NCBI RefSeq assembly: GCF_963682185.1
Contig: NZ_OY821667.1
Coordinates: 1,718,109-1,782,108, forward strand
Direction: 5' to 3'
Length of the DNA stretch: 64,000 nucleotides
From: an uncultured Cohaesibacter sp.
GTDB lineage: Bacteria; Pseudomonadota; Alphaproteobacteria; Rhizobiales; Cohaesibacteraceae
Of this stretch, positions 54,455-63,967 are shown one piece after another. A program made the translations under genes and the position numbers. Numbering within the stretch: the stretch's first letter is position 1; each line of letters starts with the position of its first letter. The notes under the pieces were generated by a model, which had not been told where the DNA came from, searched no databases, and saw only the letters and a program-made list of their open reading frames with translations.

Positions 54455-54493
54455 TCAACAACCTTGTCTGGCTTAACGAGCTTCACTGACTTA

Positions 54494-54961
54494 TCAGCCT
54501 TGACTGTCTGGTTCGACAAGGACGACCTCTAGTTCCGTCCCCTCTCCGCCGATCACCTTGATGCGGCTCCCGGCGGAGCAATCAGGGCCGGAGATACGCC
54601 AGTAGCTGTCGCGTACCTTGACCCGGCCATGGCCATTCACAATTGGTTCGTCCAGTTGATAGATATCACCAACCAGCGCTTGGGCCCGATCATTGAGCAG
54701 GGGCTTGTCCGTGCCGCTCTTGGCCGTCTTGCTTAGAATGAAACGCCCGACAATGACCGAAAGCAGCGACAGAACCGCAAACAGAATGAGCGCGCTTTGC
54801 CATCCGAAATCGATCACGAATGACAAGCCGCCCACGATCAGTGCCGCGACACCAAACCAGAGAAACATGGTTCCCGGCGCCAAAATCTCCAGCACCAGCA
54901 ATATCACGCCCAAAACAACCCAGAACCATGGCCCCAGCACCACCATCCAATGTGCAATCAT
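54494..54961 (-). CDS. NfeD-like membrane protein
   Basis: This 155-residue protein has three hydrophobic segments near the N-terminus (about 5-80) with FWVVLGVILLVLEILAPGTMFLWFG, the NfeD signature, then a C-terminal OB-fold domain (about 95-155) with VVNGHGRVKVRDSYWRI. It is the short NfeD form that partners with stomatin-like proteins at lipid microdomains. The start MIAHWMV has AAGGA seven bases upstream; a TTG frame reaches 54976. It lies 51 bases downstream of the stomatin gene on the same strand. Confidence 0.9.
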   Translation of the reverse strand: MIAHWMVVLGPWFWVVLGVILLVLEILAPGTMFLWFGVAALIVGGLSFVIDFGWQSALILFAVLSLLSVIVGRFILSKTAKSGTDKPLLNDRAQALVGDIYQLDEPIVNGHGRVKVRDSYWRISGPDCSAGSRIKVIGGEGTELEVVLVEPDSQG

Positions 54962-55012
54962 TGATCCATCCTTCAATTGCCGAGCCCGTAAAGCCCCGAT
55001 GCAGCCATCCGA

Positions 55013-55984
55013 TCAGTCTTCCTTGACCGTGGGCACGCGTCCAGAACGCGCAGGTGGCGTGCCATCCTTGCCGAACACCTGTTTGCTCAACTCGCCAATG
55101 CCGCCAAGAGCGCCCAGAATGGATGTCGCCTCAAGCGGCAGCATGACGACCTTCTGGTTCGGGGCCTTGACCACCTCGCCCAATGTATCAACATATTTGC
55201 TGGCAACAAAATAGTTGATGGCCTGAATATCCCCCTCGGCGATGGCCTTGCTGACCACTTCAGTCGCCTTGGCATCCGCCTCTGCAACACGTTCTCTGGC
55301 TTCTGCGGCCAGAAACTGGGCTTGTCGCTCGCCTTCAGCCTGCAGAATCTTGCCCTGTTTTTCCCCTTCGGCTCTGAGAATGGCAGACTGTCTATCCCCT
55401 TCAGCTTCCAGAATGGATGCGCGTTTTTCGCGCTCAGCCTTCATCTGACGTCCCATGGCTTCCACAAGGTCTGTAGGCGGGTTGATGTCCTTGATCTCGA
55501 TACGGGAAATCTTGACGCCCCATGGAGCTGCCGCTTCATCAACGACATGCAACAGACGGGAATTGATCTCATCACGATTGGAGAGCAATTCATCCAGATC
55601 CATCGAGCCCATCACCGTACGAATATTGGTCATGGTCAGGTTGAGCAGAGCTTGTTCAAGATTGTTGACTTCATAGGCCGCATCAGGAGCATTCATCACC
55701 TGATAAAAGGCCACGCCATCCGAGGTGATGCTGGCATTGTCACGCGTGATAACCTCTTGGCTAGGCACATCAAGCACCTGCTCCATCATATTCATCCGGG
55801 CACCAATCCGGTCGATAAACGGCACGATCAGCGACAGCCCCGGCTTCAACGTCCGCTTATAGGCGCCAAACCGCTCGATGGTAAAATTATATCCCTGAGG
55901 TACGGTCTTCACCCCTGCAAGCAGGATGAGAATGAACAACACCACCAGGACGATAACAAAAATATCAAATCCCGTAATATCCAC
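55013..55984 (-). CDS. qmcA: SPFH/stomatin-like protein (QmcA type)
   Basis: The 323-residue protein has one N-terminal membrane segment (about 5-25) and the SPFH domain with [40 protein letters not shown] and IEIKDINPP, then a long coiled coil with A/E repeats ([20 protein letters not shown]). It forms membrane-bound rings and works with NfeD. The start is GTG ([10 protein letters not shown]) with CGGAG eight bases upstream; a TTG start ten codons earlier is less likely. It is the first of the qmcA-nfeD pair. Confidence 0.92.
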   Translation of the reverse strand: MDITGFDIFVIVLVVLFILILLAGVKTVPQGYNFTIERFGAYKRTLKPGLSLIVPFIDRIGARMNMMEQVLDVPSQEVITRDNASITSDGVAFYQVMNAPDAAYEVNNLEQALLNLTMTNIRTVMGSMDLDELLSNRDEINSRLLHVVDEAAAPWGVKISRIEIKDINPPTDLVEAMGRQMKAEREKRASILEAEGDRQSAILRAEGEKQGKILQAEGERQAQFLAAEARERVAEADAKATEVVSKAIAEGDIQAINYFVASKYVDTLGEVVKAPNQKVVMLPLEATSILGALGGIGELSKQVFGKDGTPPARSGRVPTVKED

Positions 55985-56381
55985 TGAACGATCTCCGATG
56001 TGAGAGGAAGACAAAAGATGCGACCATTATGAAGATTGTATCTTACGCCTGAATTACAAGCGACGCACTTGCCAATTCCGAGTGTTTTAGCAGGTTGACA
56101 AAGCAATGGCTTTGAAAAAATGCCCTTCCCTGTTTAACGAGCTCCAACGCTTGAATAAGCCCCATTGGTTCCAATTGTTTGGCAGAACCATGCCAACAAA
56201 AGCAAAAGCCTCTACTGTCTGACCTTCAGGTTTGCTGAAACCAACAAACCATTCAAAAATTCCGATGTTAGAAACAATTTTGATGACACATCAAATAATT
56301 TACCGATTTTTAGTTGTCATTGTAAATTATGACAAGAGAGCAGATGGGGGTCTGCTCACAAACGGAAAGTGGGGACGACTG
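55985..56381. other. Intergenic region before the pseudo-receiver gene
   Basis: About 400 bases between divergent genes. A frame in the last 150 bases joins the downstream gene but looks like leader. No small gene or RNA is supported; both promoters should be here. Confidence 0.5.
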
Positions 56382-57026
56382 ATGCCGACTGCTGTTCAAC
56401 ATGGCTCTGCCGTGATTGTCGATGGCAACACGTTTCAGCGCAAGCTGCTGCGCTCGGTCTTGCGCACGTCGGGATTCATCCGCGTTGCAGAATTCGACAA
56501 ACTCGAATTCGGCCTTGATGAAGCCAAGCGTACGTTTCCGAATTTTCTCTTTCTTGACTACAACACAGCTTCCTGTTCCGAATTGCTCAGAGGGCGGCCG
56601 GATATCAGCAAAACCTATTTAGGAGAAGCGACCTACCTGATTTTTATCATGGAGAATCCAACCCGCTATCGTGTCACCAGCGCCATCGCCCATGGCGCGC
56701 ACTGGATCATTTCTCGCCCCTTTTCGACGAATGCCCTCAATGCCAGAATCAGAGCTGTCATGAATCCGGACCATCTGGATACCAGCGTCCCAGTGGCCAG
56801 ATCGCTCAAAGACAATCAGGCAGAGCAGACAGCCCGCATTGCCAATCGCGATCTTGATCCAGTGTCTCTTAGCAGTATTACCTCGTCATCACGGCCCATC
56901 CAGCAGGATGACTTCTTCGATAATGATATTTTCGATGACTATGACGAGATCTTTCAAAGACAAACCACCCGCCCTCATGCTGAAAAAATCGAGTCCGAAG
57001 CCGACTCAGACGCTTTTCTGATTTAA
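56382..57026 (+). CDS. Pseudo-receiver domain protein
   Basis: The 214-residue protein has a CheY-like fold (residues 8-130): VIVDGN with one of the two acidic pocket residues (D14), the phosphoacceptor-like FLDYN (D59), but IFIME where a Ser/Thr is expected (E91) and ISRPFS where the invariant Lys would be (R112). The remaining 80 residues are acidic and disordered (DDFFDNDIFDDYDEIF). GGGG lies eight bases before the ATG. It may work without phosphorylation. No kinase is adjacent, and no output domain is seen. Confidence 0.75.
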   Translation: MPTAVQHGSAVIVDGNTFQRKLLRSVLRTSGFIRVAEFDKLEFGLDEAKRTFPNFLFLDYNTASCSELLRGRPDISKTYLGEATYLIFIMENPTRYRVTSAIAHGAHWIISRPFSTNALNARIRAVMNPDHLDTSVPVARSLKDNQAEQTARIANRDLDPVSLSSITSSSRPIQQDDFFDNDIFDDYDEIFQRQTTRPHAEKIESEADSDAFLI

Positions 57027-57151
57027 CCCGTTTCTGTCTTGAGCGATTGCCGGAATCACCGACAATCCTGCCGCGTTGATTTGCGCGCCCTTTTCATCCA
57101 ATCCCTTTAGGCTCGCTTGACAAATTTCATTATATCAATTAATCATGAAGT

Positions 57152-57484
57152 ATGGATACCAATGAAGCAACGATTGCATTTTCAGCTCTAAGCCAACCGA
57201 CAAGGCTCGACGTTTTTCGCCTTCTCATCAAGGCGGGGACGAAAGGCCTTTTATCAGGAGAGATGGGACTGATGCTTGACGTCAAGCAGAACACCATGTC
57301 AACCAATCTCAATATTCTGCTCAGGGCCGGTCTGATCCGGAACGAGCGGGAGGGGCGATCCGTGCGCTATTTTGCTGATATGGAGGGCATTGGCGCGCTC
57401 GTCAGCTTCCTGCTTGAAGACTGTTGCGGCGGCAATGCCGAACAATGTGCACCGATTATTGAGGCAACCTGTGGCCCCGGCTGA
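57152..57484 (+). CDS. arsR: ArsR-type arsenite-sensing repressor
   Basis: The 110-residue winged-helix repressor has the ArsR core (ALSQPTRLDVFRLLIKAG, VKQNTMSTNLNILLRAGLI). Four cysteines, C91, C92, C99 and C107, lie in the C-terminal segment LEDCCGGNAEQC, like the CC-x5-C arsenite site of the Acidithiobacillus ArsR, rather than the helix-3 site of the plasmid R773 type. It is the first gene of arsR-arsC-arsH and probably represses this operon until As(III) binds. Confidence 0.92.
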   Translation: MDTNEATIAFSALSQPTRLDVFRLLIKAGTKGLLSGEMGLMLDVKQNTMSTNLNILLRAGLIRNEREGRSVRYFADMEGIGALVSFLLEDCCGGNAEQCAPIIEATCGPG

Positions 57485-57528
57485 ACTGCAATTCCATCTT
57501 GAACCACTCAATTGAGCGAACCATTTTG

Positions 57529-57936
57529 ATGAGCATCACCATTTATCACAATCCTGCCTGCGGCACATCACGCAACACCCTTGAGATGATCCGCAAAGCC
57601 GGTATTGAGCCGACCATCATTGAATATCTCAAGACACCGCCAACGCGCGATGAACTGGTCGCGCTGATCGACGCCATGCCCATCACGGCCAGAGACCTTT
57701 TGCGCCAGAAGGGTACCCCCTATGATGAACTGGGACTGGCTGATCCAGAGCTCACTGACGATGATCTGATTGATGCCATGATGGATCATCCGATCCTCAT
57801 CAACAGACCAATCGTCATCAGCGATAAGGGTGTCAATCTGTGCCGCCCGTCAGAAAAGGTCATGGAGCTTCTCCCCACTGATATTGGCAGCTTCACCAAG
57901 GAAGATGGTGAAGTGGTAACGTCAGACAAGAGCTAG
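57529..57936 (+). CDS. arsC: Arsenate reductase (glutaredoxin-linked)
   Basis: The 135-residue protein is an ArsC-family reductase with the active-site [13 protein letters not shown] (Cys11) and the three arginines of the anion site seen in [16 protein letters not shown] and NLCRPSEKV. It reduces As(V) to As(III) with glutathione and glutaredoxin. A longer TTG frame begins at 57499. The ATG follows arsR by 44 bases. Confidence 0.93.
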   Translation: MSITIYHNPACGTSRNTLEMIRKAGIEPTIIEYLKTPPTRDELVALIDAMPITARDLLRQKGTPYDELGLADPELTDDDLIDAMMDHPILINRPIVISDKGVNLCRPSEKVMELLPTDIGSFTKEDGEVVTSDKS

Positions 57937-57946
57937 ACGAACCGTC

Positions 57947-58696
57947 ATGGATATCACGACAGACACGCCGTTCGGCATCGCCCTTGATGCAGAGGATCAT
58001 CTTGCCGATCCTGCGCTTTTGCATGCCATCGACCACAGCTATCTGGCCAGCCCGAGTGACGACGGCCACCCGCCTCGCATTCTGCTGCTCTATGGCTCCC
58101 TGCGCAAACGCTCCTTCTCGCGTCTCGTTGCCTATGAAGCTGCCCGACTGCTCACGGCTCTTGGTGCAGAATGCCGCCTGTTCGACCCCTCAGGGCTCCC
58201 TCTGCCCGATGATGCCGATGCAAGCCACCCCAAGGTGCAGGAATTGCGCGACCTCTCGTCCTGGGCGGAGGGTATGGTCTGGGTTTCGCCAGAACGTCAC
58301 GGCGCCATGACAGGCATCATGAAGGCACAAATCGACTGGATCCCGCTATCACTGGGCGCCGTGCGCCCGACACAGGGCAAGACCCTTGCACTGATGCAGG
58401 TGGAAGGCGGCTCCCAAAGTTTCAATGCCGTCAACCAGATGCGGATTCTGGGGCGCTGGATGCGAATGATCACTATCCCGAACCAATCCTCCATCGCCAA
58501 GGCCTTTACAGAATTTGGTGAGGATGATCGCATCAAGCCATCGCCCTACTATAACCGCATTATCGATGTCTGCGAAGAGCTGATGAAATTCACATGGATG
58601 ACCCGCAGTCGTTCCGACTATCTGGTTGACCGATATTCAGAACGGGTCGAAACCGGCCAACAACTGATCGATCGGGTCAATATGAAGAAGATCTGA
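57947..58696 (+). CDS. arsH: ArsH, NADPH-dependent FMN reductase
   Basis: ArsH oxidises trivalent methylated arsenicals and reduces quinones or chromate. The 249-residue flavodoxin-like protein has the FMN-binding [20 protein letters not shown], the motif [23 protein letters not shown] and [20 protein letters not shown]. It follows arsC by ten bases and ends the arsRCH operon with the terminator shared with dctM. Confidence 0.94.
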   Translation: MDITTDTPFGIALDAEDHLADPALLHAIDHSYLASPSDDGHPPRILLLYGSLRKRSFSRLVAYEAARLLTALGAECRLFDPSGLPLPDDADASHPKVQELRDLSSWAEGMVWVSPERHGAMTGIMKAQIDWIPLSLGAVRPTQGKTLALMQVEGGSQSFNAVNQMRILGRWMRMITIPNQSSIAKAFTEFGEDDRIKPSPYYNRIIDVCEELMKFTWMTRSRSDYLVDRYSERVETGQQLIDRVNMKKI

Positions 58697-58748
58697 GCCA
58701 CAGCACGCCTAAACCGCCCAATGCGCAGCAACATATAGTCATGGTCAT

Positions 58749-58786
58749 AAAAAAGGCCCGCCGGTTTCATCCAGCGGGCCTTTTTA
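58749..58786. terminator. Bidirectional terminator between arsH and dctM
   Basis: AAAAAGGCCCGC and GCGGGCCTTTTT form a twelve-pair stem around twelve bases, with A and T runs outside, serving both convergent genes. Confidence 0.92.
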
Positions 58787-58810
58787 TACATTCTCGTCAG
58801 CGACGTCCGA

Positions 58811-60397
58811 TCATCGATAGATCAGATGCGGCAGCCATGTTGTCAATTCCGGGAAGTACCACAGGATCAACAGAGCGAAGACCTGAATGAAGACGAACGG
58901 AATGATACCGCGATAGATCTGGCCCGTGCGCACGGAGGCAGGTGCCACACCGCGCAAATAGAACAGCGCAAAGCCGAATGGCGGCGTCAGGAAGGAGGTC
59001 TGCAAGTTGACCGCCATCATGATACCCAACCAGATCGGGCTCATGGTATCGCCATTTGGCATTTCCATCTGCAGAAGCACTGGCGCAACCATCGGCACAA
59101 CCACAAACACGATTTCAAGGAAATCGAGGAAGAAGCCGAGGAAGAACATCAGCAGCATAACCGCAATCATCGCGCCCACTGCGCCACCCGGCATGCTGGC
59201 CAGAGCTTCCTGAATCATCTCTTCGCCACCAAGTCCGCGGAACACCAGCGAAAAGAGCGAAGCACCGATCAGAATAAGGAACACCATGGTGGTCACCTCA
59301 GTGGTGCCTTCCATGACGGTCCTCAGAACACCGTTCTTATAGGTCCGGATCAGTGCGGTCAGCATACCCCAGCCCAAAAGCAAGACGCAGATCGCTGCCA
59401 CGATGATTGCCGCCAGATCCATTGGCTCGATATGATCACGTGCGATACGCAGATCCATGAATTCCGACAGGAACAGCGCCACAACAAGGCCAACAGCTGC
59501 CACTATAATGCTCTTGCCGTGCTTTTCGTCCAATCGGTAGCCAGCGAGCAGAATGGCACCCACGGCACCAACAGCGGCCGCTTCCGTCGGCGTGGCAACA
59601 CCACCCAAAATGGAGCCGAGAACAGCGAGGATCAGGATGAGTGGTGGCAGCAGCGCGTGGAAGACTTCTGTTGCGGTAACTTTCTCGCGCTCTTCCTTTG
59701 GAATGGAAGGCGCAACACTCGGCTTCACCGTCGCAATGATGATCTGATAGATGATATAGAAGCCAACCAGCATCAAGCCAGGAATCAATGCACCTGCAAA
59801 AAGGTCACCCACTGAAATCGGGTCCGGCGAGAAAATACCCATATCCAGCTGCGCCTTCTGATAGGCGTTGGACAGCTGGTCACCCAAAATAACGAGCACG
59901 ATGGATGGCGGGATGATCTGACCCAAGGTACCGGCAGCGGCAATCGAGCCACAGGCCAGCTCGGCAGAATAACCACGCTTAAGCATGCTTGGCAGGGACA
60001 AGAGCCCCATCGTGACAACCGTCGCCCCGACAATACCGGTAGACGCCGCCAACAGAGCCCCCACGATGGACACGGCAATACCGAGACCACCATTGACCGA
60101 CCCGAGCATGCGCCCCATCGTATCGAGCAATTCTTCAGCAACCTTCGAGCGCTCCAGAACAACGCCCATAAAGACGAACAGAGGAACAGCCACGAGGGTT
60201 TCGTTGGTCATGGTGCCGAAAATACGCTGCGGCAGAGCCGACAGGAACGACATTTCAAAGGCACCAAAGCCCCAACCGATCAGAGCAAAGATAAGAGCAA
60301 CACCGGCAAGGCTGAAAGCCACCGGAAAGCCGAGCATGAGGACGACACAAGCCGCAGCGAACATCATCAGGTCAAGAGAATGAGCAATCGCTTCCAT
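58811..60397 (-). CDS. dctM: TRAP transporter large permease (DctM)
   Basis: The 528-residue integral membrane protein is the 12-or-more-helix DctM subunit that couples sodium entry to solute uptake. The family motifs include FVFMGVVLERSKVAEELL, SIAAAGTLGQIIPPSIVLVILGD and TPTEAAAVGAVGA. It is about 90 residues longer than usual because of an extra segment (about residues 280-355) with two or three added hydrophobic stretches. Its ATG overlaps the dctQ stop by four bases (ATGA). It forms one unit with dctQ. Confidence 0.93.
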   Translation of the reverse strand: MEAIAHSLDLMMFAAACVVLMLGFPVAFSLAGVALIFALIGWGFGAFEMSFLSALPQRIFGTMTNETLVAVPLFVFMGVVLERSKVAEELLDTMGRMLGSVNGGLGIAVSIVGALLAASTGIVGATVVTMGLLSLPSMLKRGYSAELACGSIAAAGTLGQIIPPSIVLVILGDQLSNAYQKAQLDMGIFSPDPISVGDLFAGALIPGLMLVGFYIIYQIIIATVKPSVAPSIPKEEREKVTATEVFHALLPPLILILAVLGSILGGVATPTEAAAVGAVGAILLAGYRLDEKHGKSIIVAAVGLVVALFLSEFMDLRIARDHIEPMDLAAIIVAAICVLLLGWGMLTALIRTYKNGVLRTVMEGTTEVTTMVFLILIGASLFSLVFRGLGGEEMIQEALASMPGGAVGAMIAVMLLMFFLGFFLDFLEIVFVVVPMVAPVLLQMEMPNGDTMSPIWLGIMMAVNLQTSFLTPPFGFALFYLRGVAPASVRTGQIYRGIIPFVFIQVFALLILWYFPELTTWLPHLIYR

Positions 60398-60933
60398 CAG
60401 CCTTCTCCCATCTGCTGCAAGCGCTGCAATTCAATCTCATCGCCCTGAAGAGCACACCATGATCTCACGAACATCACAAAGCCTTGCAGGGCCATTTGGA
60501 TAGCGAACACAATGATGGCACTCTTGAGCAGGAAACGCGCCTGAATACCGGATGTTTCGGCACTGCCTTCCAGAATGGCCCAACTGTTATAGACATAATC
60601 CCAGGAAACAAAGACGAGCAGAACACAGACGGGAATGAGCAAAACAACTGCGCCAAACATATTGATCTTGGCCTTCGTACGCGGATGCGCTTCACGATAG
60701 AAGATATCCACGCGCACATGGCCGTCTCTGGAAAGAGTGAAGGCCGAAGCCTGCATGAAAAGAAAAGCGTGTACGTATACAATCAGTTCCTGGGCCCAGA
60801 TGGAGCCAACGCCAAAGATGTAGCGCATCAACACGACAACAAACTGTATTAGAACAACGATAAGAGCGAACCAGGCAAGTCCTTTGCCCGTCGCTACATT
60901 GACCCGATCGATCAGGTCTGCCAGAGCGCGCAT
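60397..60933 (-). CDS. dctQ: TRAP transporter small permease (DctQ)
   Basis: The 178-residue protein has four membrane segments (about 18-40, 50-75, 95-118, 135-160) and the DctQ motif MRYIFGVGSIWAQELIVYVHAFLF followed by GHVRVDIFYREAHPRTKAKI. It partners DctM. It starts 245 bases downstream of dctP, behind a strong palindrome. ATGA overlap with dctM links their translation. Confidence 0.93.
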   Translation of the reverse strand: MRALADLIDRVNVATGKGLAWFALIVVLIQFVVVLMRYIFGVGSIWAQELIVYVHAFLFMQASAFTLSRDGHVRVDIFYREAHPRTKAKINMFGAVVLLIPVCVLLVFVSWDYVYNSWAILEGSAETSGIQARFLLKSAIIVFAIQMALQGFVMFVRSWCALQGDEIELQRLQQMGEG

Positions 60934-61133
60934 CGTTTAACTCCTGTCCACGACCAAAAACAAACAATAAGACAAAAGCAAACAAACCCATTTTGTTCGC
61001 TGAAAGAGAGGTCGGAACTTTTGTTGTTTGGCATACACAACCCGGTCGAGCGCTTCAACCCGGATGTGAAGGTCTTATGTGTGAGAACCTGAAAATGTTG
61101 AAATAAACCAGAACAAATTTCAGGCATAAAGAT

Positions 61134-61157
61134 GCTCTCCCCAAATTTGGGGAGAGC
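61134..61157. repeat. Perfect 24-base palindrome between dctP and dctQ
   Basis: GCTCTCCCCAAA is followed at once by its exact reverse complement. On the minus-strand transcript it lies 21 bases after the dctP stop and forms a strong hairpin followed by CATCTTTATG. It could protect the dctP message from 3' decay or cut down read-through into dctQM, giving more binding protein than permease. Confidence 0.8.
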
Positions 61158-61178
61158 TGAGCAAGCATTTCAGAAGCT

Positions 61179-62267
61179 TTAGCCAAGAACGCGGTCACGA
61201 CCATCCAGGAACGGACGCTCGGTAATACGCATCCAATCGCCAACATTCTTGCGGGCAGCCAGATAGCTTTCGTAAATACGGCCGGACAATTCATCCTGAG
61301 CGCCGAATTCAGCAACCACTTCTTCGCAAACCTTGCCGATCGCGTCGAAAACGTCATCCGGGAACTTTTTGAGCACAACGCCATGTTTGTTGACCAACTG
61401 CTCAAGAGCGGCACCGTTATGAGCGTTATATTCAGAAGACAAGATGTTGTTTTCTGCAATACAAGCCGTTCTCAACATGGCCTGATCGGCTTTCGAGAAA
61501 TCGTTGAAGACATCCAGGTTGACGCCGACGGAAATACCGCCACTTGGCTCATGGAAGCCAGGATAGTAGTAGAATTTCGTGGTCTTGTAGAAGCCCAGAG
61601 CCAGATCGTTCCAAGGGCCAACAAATTCGGTCGCATCGATCGCGCCGGACTGCAGAGCCTGGAAGATTTCGCCACCCGGCAGGGAAACGGCGGATGCACC
61701 AAGACGACGCAGCACTTCACCACCCATGCCCGGCATACGCATTTTCAGGCCCTTGATATCGTCAAGTGTCTTGATTTCCTTGTTGAACCAACCGCCCATC
61801 TGAGCACCGGTGTTGCCAGCAGGGAAGGATTTGACATTGAATGATGCTGCCAGTTCGTCCCAGAGTTCCTGACCACCCTGATGGTGAATCCATGCGTCAA
61901 ACTCGGTTGCCGTCATCCCCATTGGCACGGTGGTAAAGAAAGCCAGAGACTTGCTTTTGCCAACGAAGTTATATTCGGATGCATGATACATGTCGGCGGT
62001 GCCGGTCATCACGGCATCGTAAGCTTCAAAAGCAGGCACCAATTCGCCAGCGCTGTAAACTTTAACGGTCAGGCGGCCGTCGGTCATGGCAGTGATGTTG
62101 TCAGCCAAACGCTGAGCACCGGTGCCAAGGCCAGGAAAGTTTTTCGGCCAGCTGGTTACCATTTTCAATGTGCGCTTACCCTGAGCGTAAGCTGGAGCTG
62201 CAAGCGTGCTTGCAGCGGCACCACCAGACACGAGGCTGGCTTTTTTCAAGAAATCGCGACGATCCAT
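61179..62267 (-). CDS. dctP: TRAP solute-binding protein (TakP-like DctP)
   Basis: The 362-residue periplasmic binding protein has a Tat signal peptide (MDRRDFLKKASLVSGGAAAS, cleavage near AYAQ). It resembles TakP of Rhodobacter, which binds 2-oxo acids as a dimer with sodium: the sections FPAGNTGAQMGGWFNKEI, LKMRMPGMGGEVLRRLG, DATEFVGPWNDLALGF and YYYPGFHEP match from memory. The substrate is thus likely to be a 2-oxo acid or related carboxylate. It heads the operon before dctQ-dctM. The kinase gene diverges from it. Confidence 0.92.
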   Translation of the reverse strand: MDRRDFLKKASLVSGGAAASTLAAPAYAQGKRTLKMVTSWPKNFPGLGTGAQRLADNITAMTDGRLTVKVYSAGELVPAFEAYDAVMTGTADMYHASEYNFVGKSKSLAFFTTVPMGMTATEFDAWIHHQGGQELWDELAASFNVKSFPAGNTGAQMGGWFNKEIKTLDDIKGLKMRMPGMGGEVLRRLGASAVSLPGGEIFQALQSGAIDATEFVGPWNDLALGFYKTTKFYYYPGFHEPSGGISVGVNLDVFNDFSKADQAMLRTACIAENNILSSEYNAHNGAALEQLVNKHGVVLKKFPDDVFDAIGKVCEEVVAEFGAQDELSGRIYESYLAARKNVGDWMRITERPFLDGRDRVLG

Positions 62268-62414
62268 TTAGGATTCCTCCTTGAGCTGTTTTCTAATTTT
62301 CAGACTGCCTTAGCCAATTTTGTTCGAATATATAAAAAACGAAAAAGCTGCGATGATAGCATCAGAAAGCCAGATACTGTATCACTCTGCAAGACAACAG
62401 TCCGGGGTCGGAAC

Positions 62415-63821
62415 ATGAGCAAGAAACAACCACAAAACATCCCGAATGCCAACGGAAAATTAGCATTTAAGCTCAAAATTTTACTGATTGCTATCTTGCC
62501 CATCATTTTGGTGTCAGGACTGACAGGGTGGATGATCCACATTGAGGCAAATCGCCTCATCTCAAAAGAAGTAAAGTTGGTTGAGAGCCGAATCCTATCG
62601 GTCCGTCGTCAGGAGCTGGAAAACTACACTTCGCTCGCCTTGACAGCCATTCGCCACATATATGCAGAAAATGACAAAGAGACGCCGCAAGCCCGTGAGG
62701 CAGTTCGACAGATATTGCACAATCTCAATTACGGACAAGACGGCTACTTTTTCGCCTATGATCGCGCTGGCACCAATCTGGTCAATGCCCCCGATCCGCG
62801 TCTATTGGGGCAAAATCTTTGGTATAAACGTGACGGTCTGGGGCACTTCTTTCTTCAGGAACTCATGAAGAAAGCCGTTCATGGCGGCGGCTACTATACC
62901 TTTAAATGGCCTAAGCCATCGACGGGAATTGACACCCTCAAGCTGGGTTACGCAACTTTCCTGCCGGATTGGGGCTGGATGATTGGAACGGGCGCCTATC
63001 TGGACGATATCAAGCAGGAACTTTCAGCGCTGAGCAATGACATGCGAACGACAGCACGCCATACGGAATTTACGTTCCTGATCATGTCCTTGCTGATTAT
63101 CGGCATCACAGCCCTATCTATCGCAGCGTTGCATTTCAACGAACATAAGCTGGCAGATGAGAAGCTCAAGGCTCTGACCCAGCGGATCATTGATGTGCAG
63201 GAGGAAGAACGCAAGCGCGTATCAAATGACCTGCATGATGGTCTCAACCAACTGTTGGTCAGCATCAGGCATCGGCTTGAGCTGGCCATGGAGCAGATAT
63301 CAAAGCCCACAGTAGCCCAGCCACTCATGAAAAAGAGCCTCGCGATACTGGATACATCCATCGCCGATGTCCGCAGAATCTCAAAGGCACTTCACCCGTC
63401 GGCCCTGGCCAATATCGGCCTGAGCGAAGCCATCAGGGAGTTGGGACAGGATTTTGAAGACAGTACGCAGATCAAGACCAACGTCATCGCAAGCCGCGTT
63501 GATTTCCTGCTCACTGAAGCGGCAAAAATAGCCTTGTTCAGAATTACCCAAGAAGCGCTTACCAATGTTGTTCGCCATACAGATGCAAAACGGATTCAGA
63601 TCTTGCTGTGCACAGAACAAAGGATAAAAGGGAAAAAGGCCATCATGCTGTCGATTGAAGATGATGGTACGAGCTTCACAGACCCCAGCTCACTGACCAC
63701 AGATTCAGGCCTCGGCCTGCGCAATATGTTCGAGCGGGTTGAAAGCCATGGAGGTACACTTACATTTACAAAAGGAGAGTTGGGTGGATTGAAAATCACG
63801 ATCAAGATACCACAAGCTTAA
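62415..63821 (+). CDS. Cache-domain histidine kinase (HisKA_3)
   Basis: The 468-residue kinase has a membrane helix (about 19-41), an extracytoplasmic single-Cache domain (about 45-200) with GQDGYFFAYDRAGTNLVN and LPDWGWMIGTGAYLDDI, a second helix (about 218-240), a HisKA_3 dimerisation region with the phospho-histidine H274 in NDLHDGLNQ, and an ATPase domain with EALTNVVRHTDA and DSGLGLRNM. It is a NarL-type sensor. The ATG is preceded by GTCGGA; an open frame upstream to 61881 runs through dctP and is not real. It diverges from the TRAP operon and probably senses its substrate. Confidence 0.9.
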   Translation: MSKKQPQNIPNANGKLAFKLKILLIAILPIILVSGLTGWMIHIEANRLISKEVKLVESRILSVRRQELENYTSLALTAIRHIYAENDKETPQAREAVRQILHNLNYGQDGYFFAYDRAGTNLVNAPDPRLLGQNLWYKRDGLGHFFLQELMKKAVHGGGYYTFKWPKPSTGIDTLKLGYATFLPDWGWMIGTGAYLDDIKQELSALSNDMRTTARHTEFTFLIMSLLIIGITALSIAALHFNEHKLADEKLKALTQRIIDVQEEERKRVSNDLHDGLNQLLVSIRHRLELAMEQISKPTVAQPLMKKSLAILDTSIADVRRISKALHPSALANIGLSEAIRELGQDFEDSTQIKTNVIASRVDFLLTEAAKIALFRITQEALTNVVRHTDAKRIQILLCTEQRIKGKKAIMLSIEDDGTSFTDPSSLTTDSGLGLRNMFERVESHGGTLTFTKGELGGLKITIKIPQA

Positions 63822-63967
63822 GAACCATACCTAAAATGGTCCACAGAGTACAAAACAGAACATTGTGTGCTTTCAATTGACACAATTGGGCCTTACGCTA
63901 ACAGATAAGCAAGCCAAAGCAGGAATCTCTCCTGTTTTATAGAACATCTCCCAACAGCGTTCGAAAA

